DNA from: UBA93 sp964477205
Lineage (GTDB): Archaea; Micrarchaeota; Micrarchaeia; Norongarragalinales; Norongarragalinaceae
Length of the DNA stretch: 27,085 nucleotides
Direction: 5' to 3'
Assembly (NCBI GenBank): GCA_964477205.1
Contig: CAYZDE010000008.1
Span: forward strand, 1 to 27,085
The position numbers were made by a program, and so were the translations under genes. Below the pieces are notes generated by a model. It saw nothing but the letters and a program-made list of their open reading frames with translations, was not told the DNA's origin and ran no database searches. Below, piece by piece: positions 20,931 to 27,085 of this stretch (position 1 is its first letter; each line of letters begins with the position of its first letter).

Positions 20931-22206
20931 GAGGTTTCCGTGGGGTGAACCGCGTTTTCTTAGCTCCGTCCGAATGCACGCACTGGCCGGCTAAGCAATC
21001 GAACCGCGAGTAATCCTCAAGAAACGCAGGATTCACGCCAGGGTCAAAGCCTAGGAACAAGCGATACCCCTTCCCGGCGAGTGAAGCCAATAAGGAAGCT
21101 AGCTCACCCCCAAGGAAAGAGCCGGAATGATTGAACGCGATTATAGCGTTGCCTTCGCACTCCGGAAGTGAAGCTAGTAGGGAGTAAGAGCCCAAACTAG
21201 AGTCCTCGGCAGTCAAATCCGCGTAATAAAGCGCGGGAGAGGAAGCAAAAGCTGGCAATTCATTATTCGCTCTGCCCGTCAAGCTACCAAAGCGCTTTTG
21301 CATTACGCGCGCGCACCTCGCGGCCTTGCGTGACTCGAATTGCCCCGGCCTCGAGTCGAACGCCTTGGCGAGAGCCTCGAACGAGCCGGGAATCTTGACG
21401 GAAGCGAGGGCAATGGCCGCGTCATTAGGCCACCCTTCCTCTGAAGAAATTACAGAAGGCGGAACCGAAGATAATTCAACGAATAAGCTCTTCCCCAACT
21501 CAAAAGCGCGCCTATTGAACGAAGCGCCCTTGAACTGCTTCGGAAAAGACAATGAATCAAAACCGCACTCGTCTATTACCAGGCACGGCGCGCCTTCAAC
21601 GAGCGCCTCTTCCAAAAGCAAGCGGAGTAAGCCAACGCGCTCTTTTTCATCAGAGCCGCTCACGACTATGGTTCCACTCGGAGCGTACACTTCCCCGCCG
21701 TCAGTGGACTCGCCGAGTTGAAGCAGCTTCATGGTTTGCTCGCCCTCCTTGAGCGAGGAAGGCAAAATGGAAAAGAACGAAAGCGGGTCTCCAAGGAGCG
21801 CGTCGCGCTCGGAATCCAACAAGTCGGCAAAGGAACGCGACTTCACGTTGCTCAATGAAACCGGAACCAATGAAGCGTACTGAGACTTTAAGGCGCCAGC
21901 CAACTCCGCCTCGTCGAATTTAGAGTAATGCGGTTTCGCTTGAGCCAGAGCAAAAGATAATGTGCCGGAAGCCGTTTTCTTAATCGTCACTGAGTCAGCC
22001 GAACGCAATGCCTTGGAAGCATCCCCTTGAAAAAGGAACGGTTTCACGAGCATTAACACGACGCCTTTTGGGCGGCCGCCCCTTCCCTCGTCGAATAACA
22101 AGAGCAACAATAAGCCATCCTTGTTTGCGTGAATGCTCAACGGCTTGTCCAACCAGTGTGCGGAAACGAGTTGTTTCCACGGCCCGTAAGGCAACTTAAA
22201 ATCCAT
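20926..22206 (-). CDS. Hypothetical protein, possibly a degenerate P-loop ATPase
   Basis: This 426-residue protein has no clear family. N-terminal residues 1-100 include LLLLLLFDEG and KGVVLMLVKPFLF strands. The middle (about 175-225) reads SGTIVVSGSDEKERVGLLRLLLEEAL then GAPCLVIDECGFDSLSF when broken into motifs; that order (strand, loop, helix, strand with D-E) looks like the start of a HerA/FtsK-type P-loop domain, but the loop is SGSDEKE rather than GxxxxGK[ST], so ATP binding is unlikely. A later segment GNAIIAFNHSGSFLGGELASLLASL could be another strand-helix unit. ATG start, TATA-like element at about 22229-22240. The resemblance is weak. Confidence 0.6.
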   Translation of the reverse strand: MDFKLPYGPWKQLVSAHWLDKPLSIHANKDGLLLLLLFDEGRGGRPKGVVLMLVKPFLFQGDASKALRSADSVTIKKTASGTLSFALAQAKPHYSKFDEAELAGALKSQYASLVPVSLSNVKSRSFADLLDSERDALLGDPLSFFSILPSSLKEGEQTMKLLQLGESTDGGEVYAPSGTIVVSGSDEKERVGLLRLLLEEALVEGAPCLVIDECGFDSLSFPKQFKGASFNRRAFELGKSLFVELSSVPPSVISSEEGWPNDAAIALASVKIPGSFEALAKAFDSRPGQFESRKAARCARVMQKRFGSLTGRANNELPAFASSPALYYADLTAEDSSLGSYSLLASLPECEGNAIIAFNHSGSFLGGELASLLASLAGKGYRLFLGFDPGVNPAFLEDYSRFDCLAGQCVHSDGAKKTRFTPRKPL

Positions 22207-22228
22207 AGGATAATGGAACGCGGAGCGG

Positions 22229-22250
22229 CTTAAAAAAACTTATTTAAACA
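22229..22250. promoter_or_regulatory. Divergent promoters
   Basis: TTTAAA at 22243-22248 is 26 bp before the plus-strand ATG at 22272. A T-rich element at 22229-22240 (read on the minus strand) lies about 28 bp before the ATG at 22206. Both distances fit near-leaderless archaeal starts. Confidence 0.4.
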
Positions 22251-22271
22251 CCGAAGCTGAAAGAAGTAACC

Positions 22272-22703
22272 ATGGCGGACGTTAAAGACACAGTCAAAAA
22301 GATGGTTGACCAAGGCATGGGCGCTGACGAAATCAAAGCGAACTTGAACGAGCTCGGCTTCGCGAATGCGGACGCGATAGTACAAGAAGCACTAGCGGCA
22401 AAACAACAACCGGCAATGCCCCAAAAGGCAACGCAGCCGGCGCAAGCCCAGCAACCGGCAAAACCACAATCCGAGGAAGAATTAGGCTTCAGCATGACGA
22501 GCATCGGCGCGGAAGGCGACGAAAAGGAATTGAAGTTCGAATCAGCCGGCGATGGAGGAACCCTCTTCAGTGAAAAAAAAGAATTGAATACCGGGCGAAT
22601 CGAAGAGAAGCTGGATGACGCAATCGCATTATTAAAAGCGATTCAAGACTTGAACAAGAAGCTATTAAAGGCGAACCAGGACCTCGCGGCTAAAATCAAG
22701 TGA
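22272..22703 (+). CDS. Small helical and coiled-coil protein, hypothetical
   Basis: This 143-residue acidic protein has an N-terminal helical unit (about 1-45; VDQGMGADEIKANLNELGF then NADAIVQEAL) resembling short repeats that recognise or pack helices in many archaeal proteins, a Gln/Ala/Pro-rich linker (about 46-68), and a C-terminal heptad-like coiled coil (about 105-143; EEKLDDAIALLKAIQDLNKK). No membrane segment. A TATA box 26 bp upstream supports the ATG. It may tether or oligomerise a partner, but no function can be assigned. Its stop is two bases from the end of the convergent membrane protein gene. Confidence 0.65.
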   Translation: MADVKDTVKKMVDQGMGADEIKANLNELGFANADAIVQEALAAKQQPAMPQKATQPAQAQQPAKPQSEEELGFSMTSIGAEGDEKELKFESAGDGGTLFSEKKELNTGRIEEKLDDAIALLKAIQDLNKKLLKANQDLAAKIK

Positions 22704-22704
22704 G

Positions 22705-22977
22705 TCAAGCGCCCAACAATAGAATCGTGAAAGCAAAGAAAGCAAGGGTTATCACACCCTCACCGAGCATGTCACCCCAATACATTAACAAGCCGAAGGC
22801 AACGAGGAGGCCTATAATGCCGCCTCCAAAAGAAGCGAAAAGGCTGATTGGAAAAGTTATGAGCGCAGCTATGGCTCCAACGGGCGCGAAACTGCCGTAA
22901 CTAGAGCCCGTACCCGCCGCGAAAAGCGTCGCGAAAACGAATAGTAATAGTACGAGCGTATACCCATCCAATTCCAT
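22705..22977 (-). CDS. Small membrane protein, three predicted helices
   Basis: This 90-residue protein is almost entirely hydrophobic with three likely helices (about 7-22, 31-62 with a Gly-rich turn SFGGGIIG, and 73-90). Its own TATA-like element (23002-23007) is 27 bp before the ATG, so it is a separate transcript from the neighbouring cluster. I do not recognise the family. Confidence 0.6.
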   Translation of the reverse strand: MELDGYTLVLLLFVFATLFAAGTGSSYGSFAPVGAIAALITFPISLFASFGGGIIGLLVAFGLLMYWGDMLGEGVITLAFFAFTILLLGA

Positions 22978-23001
22978 ACACTACTGTTCGGTAGTTACAT
23001 A

Positions 23002-23007
23002 TTTAAA
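23002..23007 (-). promoter_or_regulatory. TATA box for the 90-residue membrane protein
   Basis: TTTAAA within ATATTTAAAT is centred 27 bp before the ATG at 22977. Just beyond it, on the same strand, GCTTTTTAAAC (about 23018-23028) could be the T-tract terminator of the preceding membrane-protein cluster. Confidence 0.4.
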
Positions 23008-23031
23008 TGCTTTGGGTTGTTTAAAAAGCGC

Positions 23032-23313
23032 TTATTTCTTCTTTTTCGGCGGCGGGCCATTCGCCACGATTCCCGAAACAAGCTCACTCACGAGATTGTA
23101 AGCGGTAGTGTCCTGGCCACTTTGAATCACGATTGGTGCCTGGCGCGCCTTGGCCGCCTCTTGGTGCGGCTTGGAAACGGGCGCGGGGTTTTGAGATAAG
23201 TCAAGGAAGATAACACAAAGCAACAGTATGCCAAGCGAGTAGAAAAGCCAGTCTAGGCCGAGAAAAAACGCGGCAAAAGTGGAAGCGAAGAGGAAGACGC
23301 GCAAGGGCTCCAT
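23032..23313 (-). CDS. Small membrane protein (two helices, basic end)
   Basis: This 93-residue protein has two membrane helices (about 5-40), then a short soluble part with ARQAPIVIQSG and an ending of PPPKKKK. The layout and the APIVI segment resemble the two paralogues at 23313-23675 and 23959-24336, but the conserved VKVK-W domain is missing. Its ATG overlaps the stop of the upstream gene by one base (TAATG), with GGTG ten bases upstream. Unknown function; last gene of the cluster. Confidence 0.6.
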   Translation of the reverse strand: MEPLRVFLFASTFAAFFLGLDWLFYSLGILLLCVIFLDLSQNPAPVSKPHQEAAKARQAPIVIQSGQDTTAYNLVSELVSGIVANGPPPKKKK

Positions 23314-23675
23314 TACTTGACACCATCCGCCTTTTTCTTCTTCTTTTTCTTTCCGAGGATGAAACGGGCCACGCTCCGCCCAACCGTGTCAGCGATTTCA
23401 CCCATATAGGAGAAATTATCCTCGAACATGTCATTACCCTTCCAATTCCGCTTTACTTTAACTTGAATTACCTTCGGGATTTCCGGGCCTTGCGTGTCAA
23501 CGACGATGCCGTCCCCGTGTGCAGTTGAAGGCGCACTCGGGGACTTACCCTGCAAAAGTGGCACGATGAGCATTAGCGCCGCGGCGATGAAGAAAAGGAA
23601 GGCGAAGAAGTACAAGCCTTGCTCCATGAGCACGAAAGTGACGACGAAGAGTACGAGTATGGTTAGCAAGCTCAT
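23313..23675 (-). CDS. Membrane-anchored small protein, paralogue of the gene at 23959-24336
   Basis: This 120-residue protein has two helices (about 1-38), a linker, and a soluble domain IPKVIQVKVKRNWKGNDMFED followed by YMGEIADTVGRSVARFILGKKKK. The pattern IP-x2-I-x-VKVK-x2-W-x-G ... ED ... GEIA-x-T ... I-x-G recurs in the gene at 23959-24336. I use ATG 23675, which overlaps the upstream stop as ATGA and has GGTGGTG upstream; a longer frame (to 23768) would overlap the upstream gene by about 97 nt. Function unknown. Confidence 0.65.
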   Translation of the reverse strand: MSLLTILVLFVVTFVLMEQGLYFFAFLFFIAAALMLIVPLLQGKSPSAPSTAHGDGIVVDTQGPEIPKVIQVKVKRNWKGNDMFEDNFSYMGEIADTVGRSVARFILGKKKKKKKADGVK

Positions 23676-23959
23676 CGGGCACCACCATAAGCCCCGGCGC
23701 TCGGGCTCTCGCCGTCCTTCTTGATTATTAAGAGCACTACCACGAACAAGGCGCCGAGTATGGCCCAAGGCGAATACTCGCCGAGATTGAAATAACCTAC
23801 GCCAACGGCTAAAGCAATCCCGACAAAAGAAGCCGCAAGCAAGTACTTGCTCTTCGCAGTGAACAACAAAATGACGAACAGCCCGACGGCAACCATGTTC
23901 AACTCATTTTTCACTGCAAGTAGCATGAGAATAACCACGAATAGAAAGGTGAAGTCCAT
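23672..23959 (-). CDS. Small membrane protein, three helices
   Basis: This 95-residue hydrophobic protein has three to four helices (about 2-15, 21-36, 41-55 and 64-79) and a short polar C-terminal tail (KKDGESPSAGAYGGAR). It starts one base into the upstream stop (TAATG) with GGAAGG upstream. It pairs with the soluble-domain protein that follows, as the 79-residue gene at 24345-24584 pairs with its own follower. No family recognised. Confidence 0.6.
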   Translation of the reverse strand: MDFTFLFVVILMLLAVKNELNMVAVGLFVILLFTAKSKYLLAASFVGIALAVGVGYFNLGEYSPWAILGALFVVVLLIIKKDGESPSAGAYGGAR

Positions 23960-24336
23960 TACCTTCCGCGCACCCCTTCATCCGGCTTCGTGTCCTCTTC
24001 TTCGTGTTCCCCGGCGATGATGCGGTAGAGCGTTCCGAAGAAAGTGTTCGCTATTTCTCCGATGCCCTTCGAGGTGTCCTCCCAAGAGCTCGTGCCGCCC
24101 CATGGGTCCTTTACCTTCACCTTGATCGTTGAGGGAATCTTCGCGGCGCTCGACTTCACGACTATGGGCGCCCCGCCGGGAGTGTGGCCTACGACATTAC
24201 CCGCCGGAGCCGCCGGCTTTGAATTGAACAACAATAACAGCAAAGCGGTAACCGCTAGGAATGCGACGAAGAAAGCCCCCGACTGCGCGAACAAGAAAGC
24301 GACGGCGAGGAGAACGAGTATTATGAACCAGTGCAT
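23959..24336 (-). CDS. Membrane-anchored small protein, founder-like paralogue
   Basis: This 125-residue protein has two helices (about 1-36), a linker with APIVVKSS, then IPSTIKVKVKDPWGGTSSWED and KGIGEIANTFFGTLYRIIAG, and an acidic end (EHEEEDTKPDEG). It is clearly related to the 120-residue protein two genes downstream. The start is ATG 24336, with GGTGATG about six bases upstream; ATG 24345, one base into the preceding stop, is an alternative, and the longer open frame to 24420 is unlikely because it overlaps that gene. Confidence 0.65.
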   Translation of the reverse strand: MHWFIILVLLAVAFLFAQSGAFFVAFLAVTALLLLLFNSKPAAPAGNVVGHTPGGAPIVVKSSAAKIPSTIKVKVKDPWGGTSSWEDTSKGIGEIANTFFGTLYRIIAGEHEEEDTKPDEGVRGR

Positions 24337-24344
24337 AACCTTCA

Positions 24345-24584
24345 TCACCACTTGTACGGCTTGAAAGTCCAGAAGAACGCGTACAAGAACAAGAACACGA
24401 AGAGCAAGTACTTGAACCACGGGTACGGAATGACGAGCGTAAAGGTTACTATGGCGACGATTACGAAAGCGACAATTTGGGATTTAACGATGTCCGGGTA
24501 AAACAAGCGGTAGAGCATGACGAAAACTATGATAAGCACTACCAAGCCGAGCGCGCTTCCGAAGTCCAAGAGCAAAGGAATCAT
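24345..24584 (-). CDS. Small membrane protein, three helices
   Basis: This 79-residue protein has three helices (about 8-28, 36-52 and 57-73) and almost no loops, ending FWTFKPYKW. A TTTAAA box lies 30 bp before its ATG, so a new transcript probably begins here within the cluster. It is followed, with near overlap, by the VKVK-domain protein. Unknown function. Confidence 0.6.
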   Translation of the reverse strand: MIPLLLDFGSALGLVVLIIVFVMLYRLFYPDIVKSQIVAFVIVAIVTFTLVIPYPWFKYLLFVFLFLYAFFWTFKPYKW

Positions 24585-24611
24585 TTTACAATCGAATAAT
24601 GCCGCTCCGCG

Positions 24612-24617
24612 TTTAAA
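24612..24617 (-). promoter_or_regulatory. TATA box inside the membrane-protein cluster
   Basis: TTTAAA in GTTTAAAACA is centred 30 bp before the ATG at 24584 and has no obvious ribosome binding site after it. It would split the cluster into two transcripts. Confidence 0.4.
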
Positions 24618-24620
24618 ACA

Positions 24621-24995
24621 CTACTTTTTCTTCTTGCGCTTGCGCCTCTTAGCCGCAGGCTTTTTGCGTAAAAGCAGCTCCTCAAAGTGCTTCACGCCTT
24701 TCCACAAGCCCAGGATGAGCTCGCCCTCGTACAAGAGGGCAAGGGCGATTACGCCGAAGAATAAGCCGGTCATGAACCAGTAGAACAACTTGTCCGCTAG
24801 GATGAACGCACCCAATGATTCAGTAGCGAACACATGGAAATACTTCCAATCCAAGTACTCACGCACGATAAACATCGCGGACAAAGTGAGGAGTATCACG
24901 AAAACGCGCCACTTCCAATTGAACAAGGCCGCGCGCCTTGCTTGAATCGCAGAGTACGCGCTACTCAAATTGTTTAACCTACGCCTAACCGCCAT
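24621..24995 (-). CDS. Membrane protein with a strongly basic tail
   Basis: This 124-residue protein has a basic amphipathic N-terminus (MAVRRRLNNLSSAYSAIQAR), two to three helices (about 29-44, 63-100) and a tail KKPAAKRRKRKKKK that would sit in the cytoplasm by the positive-inside rule and could touch nucleic acid or acidic proteins. ATG with AAAGGTGATT upstream. No family recognised. Confidence 0.6.
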   Translation of the reverse strand: MAVRRRLNNLSSAYSAIQARRAALFNWKWRVFVILLTLSAMFIVREYLDWKYFHVFATESLGAFILADKLFYWFMTGLFFGVIALALLYEGELILGLWKGVKHFEELLLRKKPAAKRRKRKKKK

Positions 24996-25011
24996 TAATA
25001 ATCACCTTTAG

Positions 25012-25296
25012 TCATCCACGGCCCCTCGGAATGAAAGTATTCAACAATTGGCTCACTACCGGCATCAGCCAGAGCACGCCGGAAGTCACGAGAACCCAAA
25101 ACACCATTCCAAAAGAGCCGATGAACGGGTGTTCTATCACCAAATAATAAACGAGTATGCCGCCAACTACTAAAGTAAGCAACGGCGAGAAAGCTAGGTG
25201 CTCGCGCGTCCACGAGTAATACCACCACGCAACCAGGAAAAGCCAAATCCACCAGAAATAAGTGAACCACTGCACGAGGACGCCTAAAAAGAACAT
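25012..25296 (-). CDS. Small Trp-rich membrane protein
   Basis: This 94-residue protein is rich in Trp and Tyr (QWFTYFWWIWLFLVAWWYYS), with three predicted helices (about 3-25, 39-55 and 60-82) and a short basic end. Its ATG overlaps the upstream stop as TAATG and has GGTGATG upstream. It is in the middle of the cluster; function unknown. Confidence 0.6.
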   Translation of the reverse strand: MFFLGVLVQWFTYFWWIWLFLVAWWYYSWTREHLAFSPLLTLVVGGILVYYLVIEHPFIGSFGMVFWVLVTSGVLWLMPVVSQLLNTFIPRGRG

Positions 25297-25754
25297 TAGT
25301 GCATCATCACCCTTTGCCTGCCTCCCATCTCATCGCCTTGGGCTTGCATTTGCTGTGCCATTTCCTGCGCTTCAGCCACGGACATCTGTCCGGACTCAAC
25401 GGCCTGTTGCAACTGAGCCATCTGTCCCATGGATTCTCCTTGGTTTATCTTCGCAAACCTATCGCCAGCGTGCTGGAAACCTAAGACCGGCATCAAGCCG
25501 AACTGTATGAACATCTGCAAGTGAGTGCCCATAACCACAAAGACAAGGAAGAAAGCCGCAAGCAAAGTAATTGAAACTCCGTGCGCAAACACCAAGTACC
25601 CGACGAGGATACTGGAGAGCCCGAAGAGCACTTGAACGTCCCGAAAAGTAATGTAAAGCCAGAACAATAAATAAGAGAACACGATGACGCGCATCACGAA
25701 GTCGAGCTCGTTAAGCGTTTGCACGATTCCAAACACGGAGAGCAAACTAATCAA
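25296..25754 (-). CDS. Membrane protein with a Gln/Met-rich soluble tail
   Basis: This 152-residue protein has about four helices (roughly 1-16, 20-36, 41-60 and 62-82) and then a soluble tail rich in Gln, Met and Ala (MGQMAQLQQAVESG, AEAQEMAQQMQAQGDEMGG). I place the start at TTG 25754, which overlaps the upstream stop as TTGA with GAGGGG upstream; a frame to 25829 would overlap the upstream gene by 79 nt. No homologue recognised. Confidence 0.6.
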   Translation of the reverse strand: MISLLSVFGIVQTLNELDFVMRVIVFSYLLFWLYITFRDVQVLFGLSSILVGYLVFAHGVSITLLAAFFLVFVVMGTHLQMFIQFGLMPVLGFQHAGDRFAKINQGESMGQMAQLQQAVESGQMSVAEAQEMAQQMQAQGDEMGGRQRVMMH

Positions 25755-26200
25755 AAATAGCCCCTCGCAATCAATAACGCGCCGAACAACACTGCGGAGA
25801 CGATAAAGTACTTGAAGGCGCGCCTCCAAGTAGCGAAAAGTGAGCCGGAACTAGTGAACTCGGCGAGCGCAGAGTGCCCCAGCAAAATCGCGGAGTAGCA
25901 CGCCAGCACCTCGGGTAACAAGAATAACAAGTCGAACCAAGGCAAGCCGCGCACCGTGAAAAAGGAAGCATACTTCGCACCTTCAATCGCCAAGGCAACC
26001 GGCGCAGCGTAACCGAAGAATAACAAGGAGAAGAGAAAAACGAAAGCGAACGAAGCAACGAACGAGCCGACATCACCCACTTCCGAGTAATAAGGAGGAG
26101 CAACGAACACCGCTTCCGCGGGATTCGAAGTGTTCACGAAATACACTCCGGCAAAGCAAGCGGTGAGGAGAGCCAAGGCCACGAGGAAAGTCTTATCCAT
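25751..26200 (-). CDS. Membrane protein, weakly SpoIIM-like
   Basis: This 149-residue protein has about four helices, with a polar loop after the first (NTSNPAEAVFVAPPYYSEVGD). The segment FDLLFLLPEVLACYSAILLGHSAL is reminiscent of the P-E motif of stage II sporulation protein M-like membrane proteins common in archaea, but the resemblance is weak. Start ATG 26200, with a possible TTG two codons earlier. It heads the cluster of small membrane proteins. Confidence 0.6.
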   Translation of the reverse strand: MDKTFLVALALLTACFAGVYFVNTSNPAEAVFVAPPYYSEVGDVGSFVASFAFVFLFSLLFFGYAAPVALAIEGAKYASFFTVRGLPWFDLLFLLPEVLACYSAILLGHSALAEFTSSGSLFATWRRAFKYFIVSAVLFGALLIARGYF

Positions 26201-26210
26201 ATACAAGAAT

Positions 26211-26220
26211 CCTTTTTATC
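26211..26220 (+). promoter_or_regulatory. TATA-like box for the RecJ-like gene
   Basis: CCTTTTTATC is centred about 28 bp before the ATG at 26244. The nearby TTTAA at 26230-26234 may serve the divergent membrane-protein gene. Confidence 0.4.
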
Positions 26221-26243
26221 ATTAGCCCTCTTTAATCTTACGC

Positions 26244-27085
26244 ATGAAAGGACGCATCGTTTACTCCACCATATCAACGGTTCCCGCCTACAGGCTAATC
26301 ACGCCAAAAGGGTTAGTGAAAACAAGGGAAAGCGAAACGCGATTCGAAATAGGAGATTGGGTCGACTCGGAAACCCTCGAGAAACTGCCGGACGAGGAAA
26401 TCCAAACAACCGAAGAAGAAGTTGAAGCGTACTTGAACGAGAATTGCAAGCCGAAAAAATTCGACTTCCTCGTGAACGAATCGGGCATGGAGTCCATACG
26501 CCCCGCACTCGAAGACGCGGCCGCTTACTTGATGCGCTCCATACTCGAGTCAACCCCCATGATAATCCGCTATCACAACGACTGCGACGGATTGACTTCC
26601 GCACTACTGATTAAGAAAGCAATCGAATCCTACGCATTAGAAAAAGGCATCGAGTTGCGCGCGGTTTACAAGCAAGCCGACTCGGCGATTTACTCGCGCT
26701 GGGAACTCGAGCGCGACTCGGAAGACGCGTTAAAGTGGCCTAAGAAGCCGCTCATGGTTTTCCTGGACCACGCCGCAAACCAAGAGAGCGAACCGCAAGT
26801 ACTCGACTTGAAGCAAGCCGGCTATCCGATACTAATAATCGACCACCACCCCCCGGCGGACATTGTGCACGCGCATTGCTTCGCCTCACCGCACGGGGCC
26901 CAAGGCGACTCGAACCATAACGCGGGCTTGCTTTGCTATGAAGTCGCGCGGATGATAACCGGTGAAGCGCGCGAGGAACTCGCTTGGTGGTCAATGCAAG
27001 CCGACCACTCGTCTTTCCGCCGCTCGGACGAAGCGCACGAACCAGTCGCAATCGACTTCGTAATGCGCATGACCGAACGGCCGAG
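26244..27085 (+). CDS. Archaeal RecJ-like DHH phosphoesterase, N-terminal part (runs off window)
   Basis: The frame is open to the window end (280 codons). An N-terminal stretch (about 1-50; KGRIVYSTISTVPAYRLITP) looks like a small beta domain, perhaps OB-like. The DHH domain follows: RYHNDCDGLTSA with H111, D113 and D115; FLDHAAN with D175; IIDHHPP with D200-H201-H202. These bind two Mn or Mg ions for phosphodiester cleavage. The layout matches archaea-specific RecJ-like proteins that associate with replication and repair complexes, but the missing C-terminal half prevents a firm subfamily. ATG start, near-leaderless. Confidence 0.85.
   Translation, partial: MKGRIVYSTISTVPAYRLITPKGLVKTRESETRFEIGDWVDSETLEKLPDEEIQTTEEEVEAYLNENCKPKKFDFLVNESGMESIRPALEDAAAYLMRSILESTPMIIRYHNDCDGLTSALLIKKAIESYALEKGIELRAVYKQADSAIYSRWELERDSEDALKWPKKPLMVFLDHAANQESEPQVLDLKQAGYPILIIDHHPPADIVHAHCFASPHGAQGDSNHNAGLLCYEVARMITGEAREELAWWSMQADHSSFRRSDEAHEPVAIDFVMRMTERP

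Noticed and set aside
23676..23768. Longer N-terminus (to 23768) for the 120-residue membrane protein
   Set aside because: It would overlap the upstream gene by about 97 nt and add a polar, Arg-rich leader; the ATG at 23675 has a good ribosome binding site and a 4-nt overlap.
24346..24420. Longer N-terminus (to 24420) for the 125-residue membrane protein
   Set aside because: It lies inside the preceding gene; later ATG codons are better placed after GGTGATG.
25755..25829. Longer N-terminus (to 25829) for the 152-residue membrane protein
   Set aside because: It lies inside the preceding gene; the TTG at 25754 has GAGGGG upstream and the TTGA overlap seen elsewhere in the window.
26752..27051. 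Minus-strand frame of 99 residues near the window end
   Set aside because: It is antisense to the open RecJ-like frame, which has all expected DHH motifs.
1..27085. CRISPR arrays, transposases, integrases and rRNA genes
   Set aside because: No regularly spaced repeats, transposase or integrase motifs, or rRNA signatures were seen by reading both strands.

Overview
The window looks like a chromosomal segment of an archaeon. The evidence is an archaeal-type mevalonate pathway (phosphomevalonate dehydratase, UbiD-type decarboxylase, isopentenyl phosphate kinase), prefoldin beta, a Brix/IMP4 protein, archaeal LonB, a tRNA-Ser with an intron at the canonical 37/38 site, TTTAAA-like TATA boxes about 26-30 bp before start codons, and GGTGA-type ribosome binding sites. 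Genes are tightly packed, with many 1-4 nt overlaps and frequent TTG/GTG starts. A small-genome DPANN-type lineage (for example Diapherotrites or Micrarchaeota) would fit, but this is inference; no rRNA gene is present to decide it.

Layout. 1-2422: a minus-strand pyrimidine operon, pyrE, then a PyrD-PyrK fusion, then the start of pyrC. 2464-4313: the C-terminal part of a LonB protease whose first 35 residues are the C-terminal half of an intein, followed by an unrecognised small gene. 4362-4559: a 5'-half tRNA copy and an intact, intron-bearing tRNA-Ser(TGA). 4608-6725: a plus-strand run of Brix protein, prefoldin beta, DHH phosphoesterase and a Lys-rich Cys-cluster protein. 6718-7962: a half-size DMT-like membrane protein and a CorA-like protein, on the minus strand.

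8003-18152 carries what appears to be every enzyme of the archaeal mevalonate route from acetyl-CoA to IPP/DMAPP. Thiolase, HMG-CoA synthase and the DUF35 bridging protein form one minus-strand operon. HMG-CoA reductase (class II) is divergent from them, and mevalonate kinase faces it. UbiX, the UbiD-type decarboxylase and both subunits of the aconitase X-type phosphomevalonate dehydratase form a plus-strand operon. Isopentenyl phosphate kinase and type 2 IPP isomerase close the pathway. UbiX makes the prenylated flavin that the decarboxylase needs, so the pathway supplies the prenyl group for its own cofactor. Two divergent pairs appear to share a single symmetric TTTAAA promoter element.

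18219-22703: an ATP-sulfurylase-like protein with an altered substrate loop and a long C-terminal extension, a PAS plus HD-GYP protein (unusual for an archaeon), an unrecognised 426-residue protein that may be a degenerate ATPase, and a small helical/coiled-coil protein. 22705-26200: about ten small minus-strand membrane proteins, including what looks like a duplicated two-gene module. 26244 to the end: the start of an archaeal RecJ-like DHH protein.

The strongest leads are the gene-split, intein-bearing LonB (implying protein trans-splicing with an N-half encoded elsewhere), the duplicated tRNA-Ser 5' half, the small membrane-protein cluster, and the unusual ATP-sulfurylase and HD-GYP proteins.
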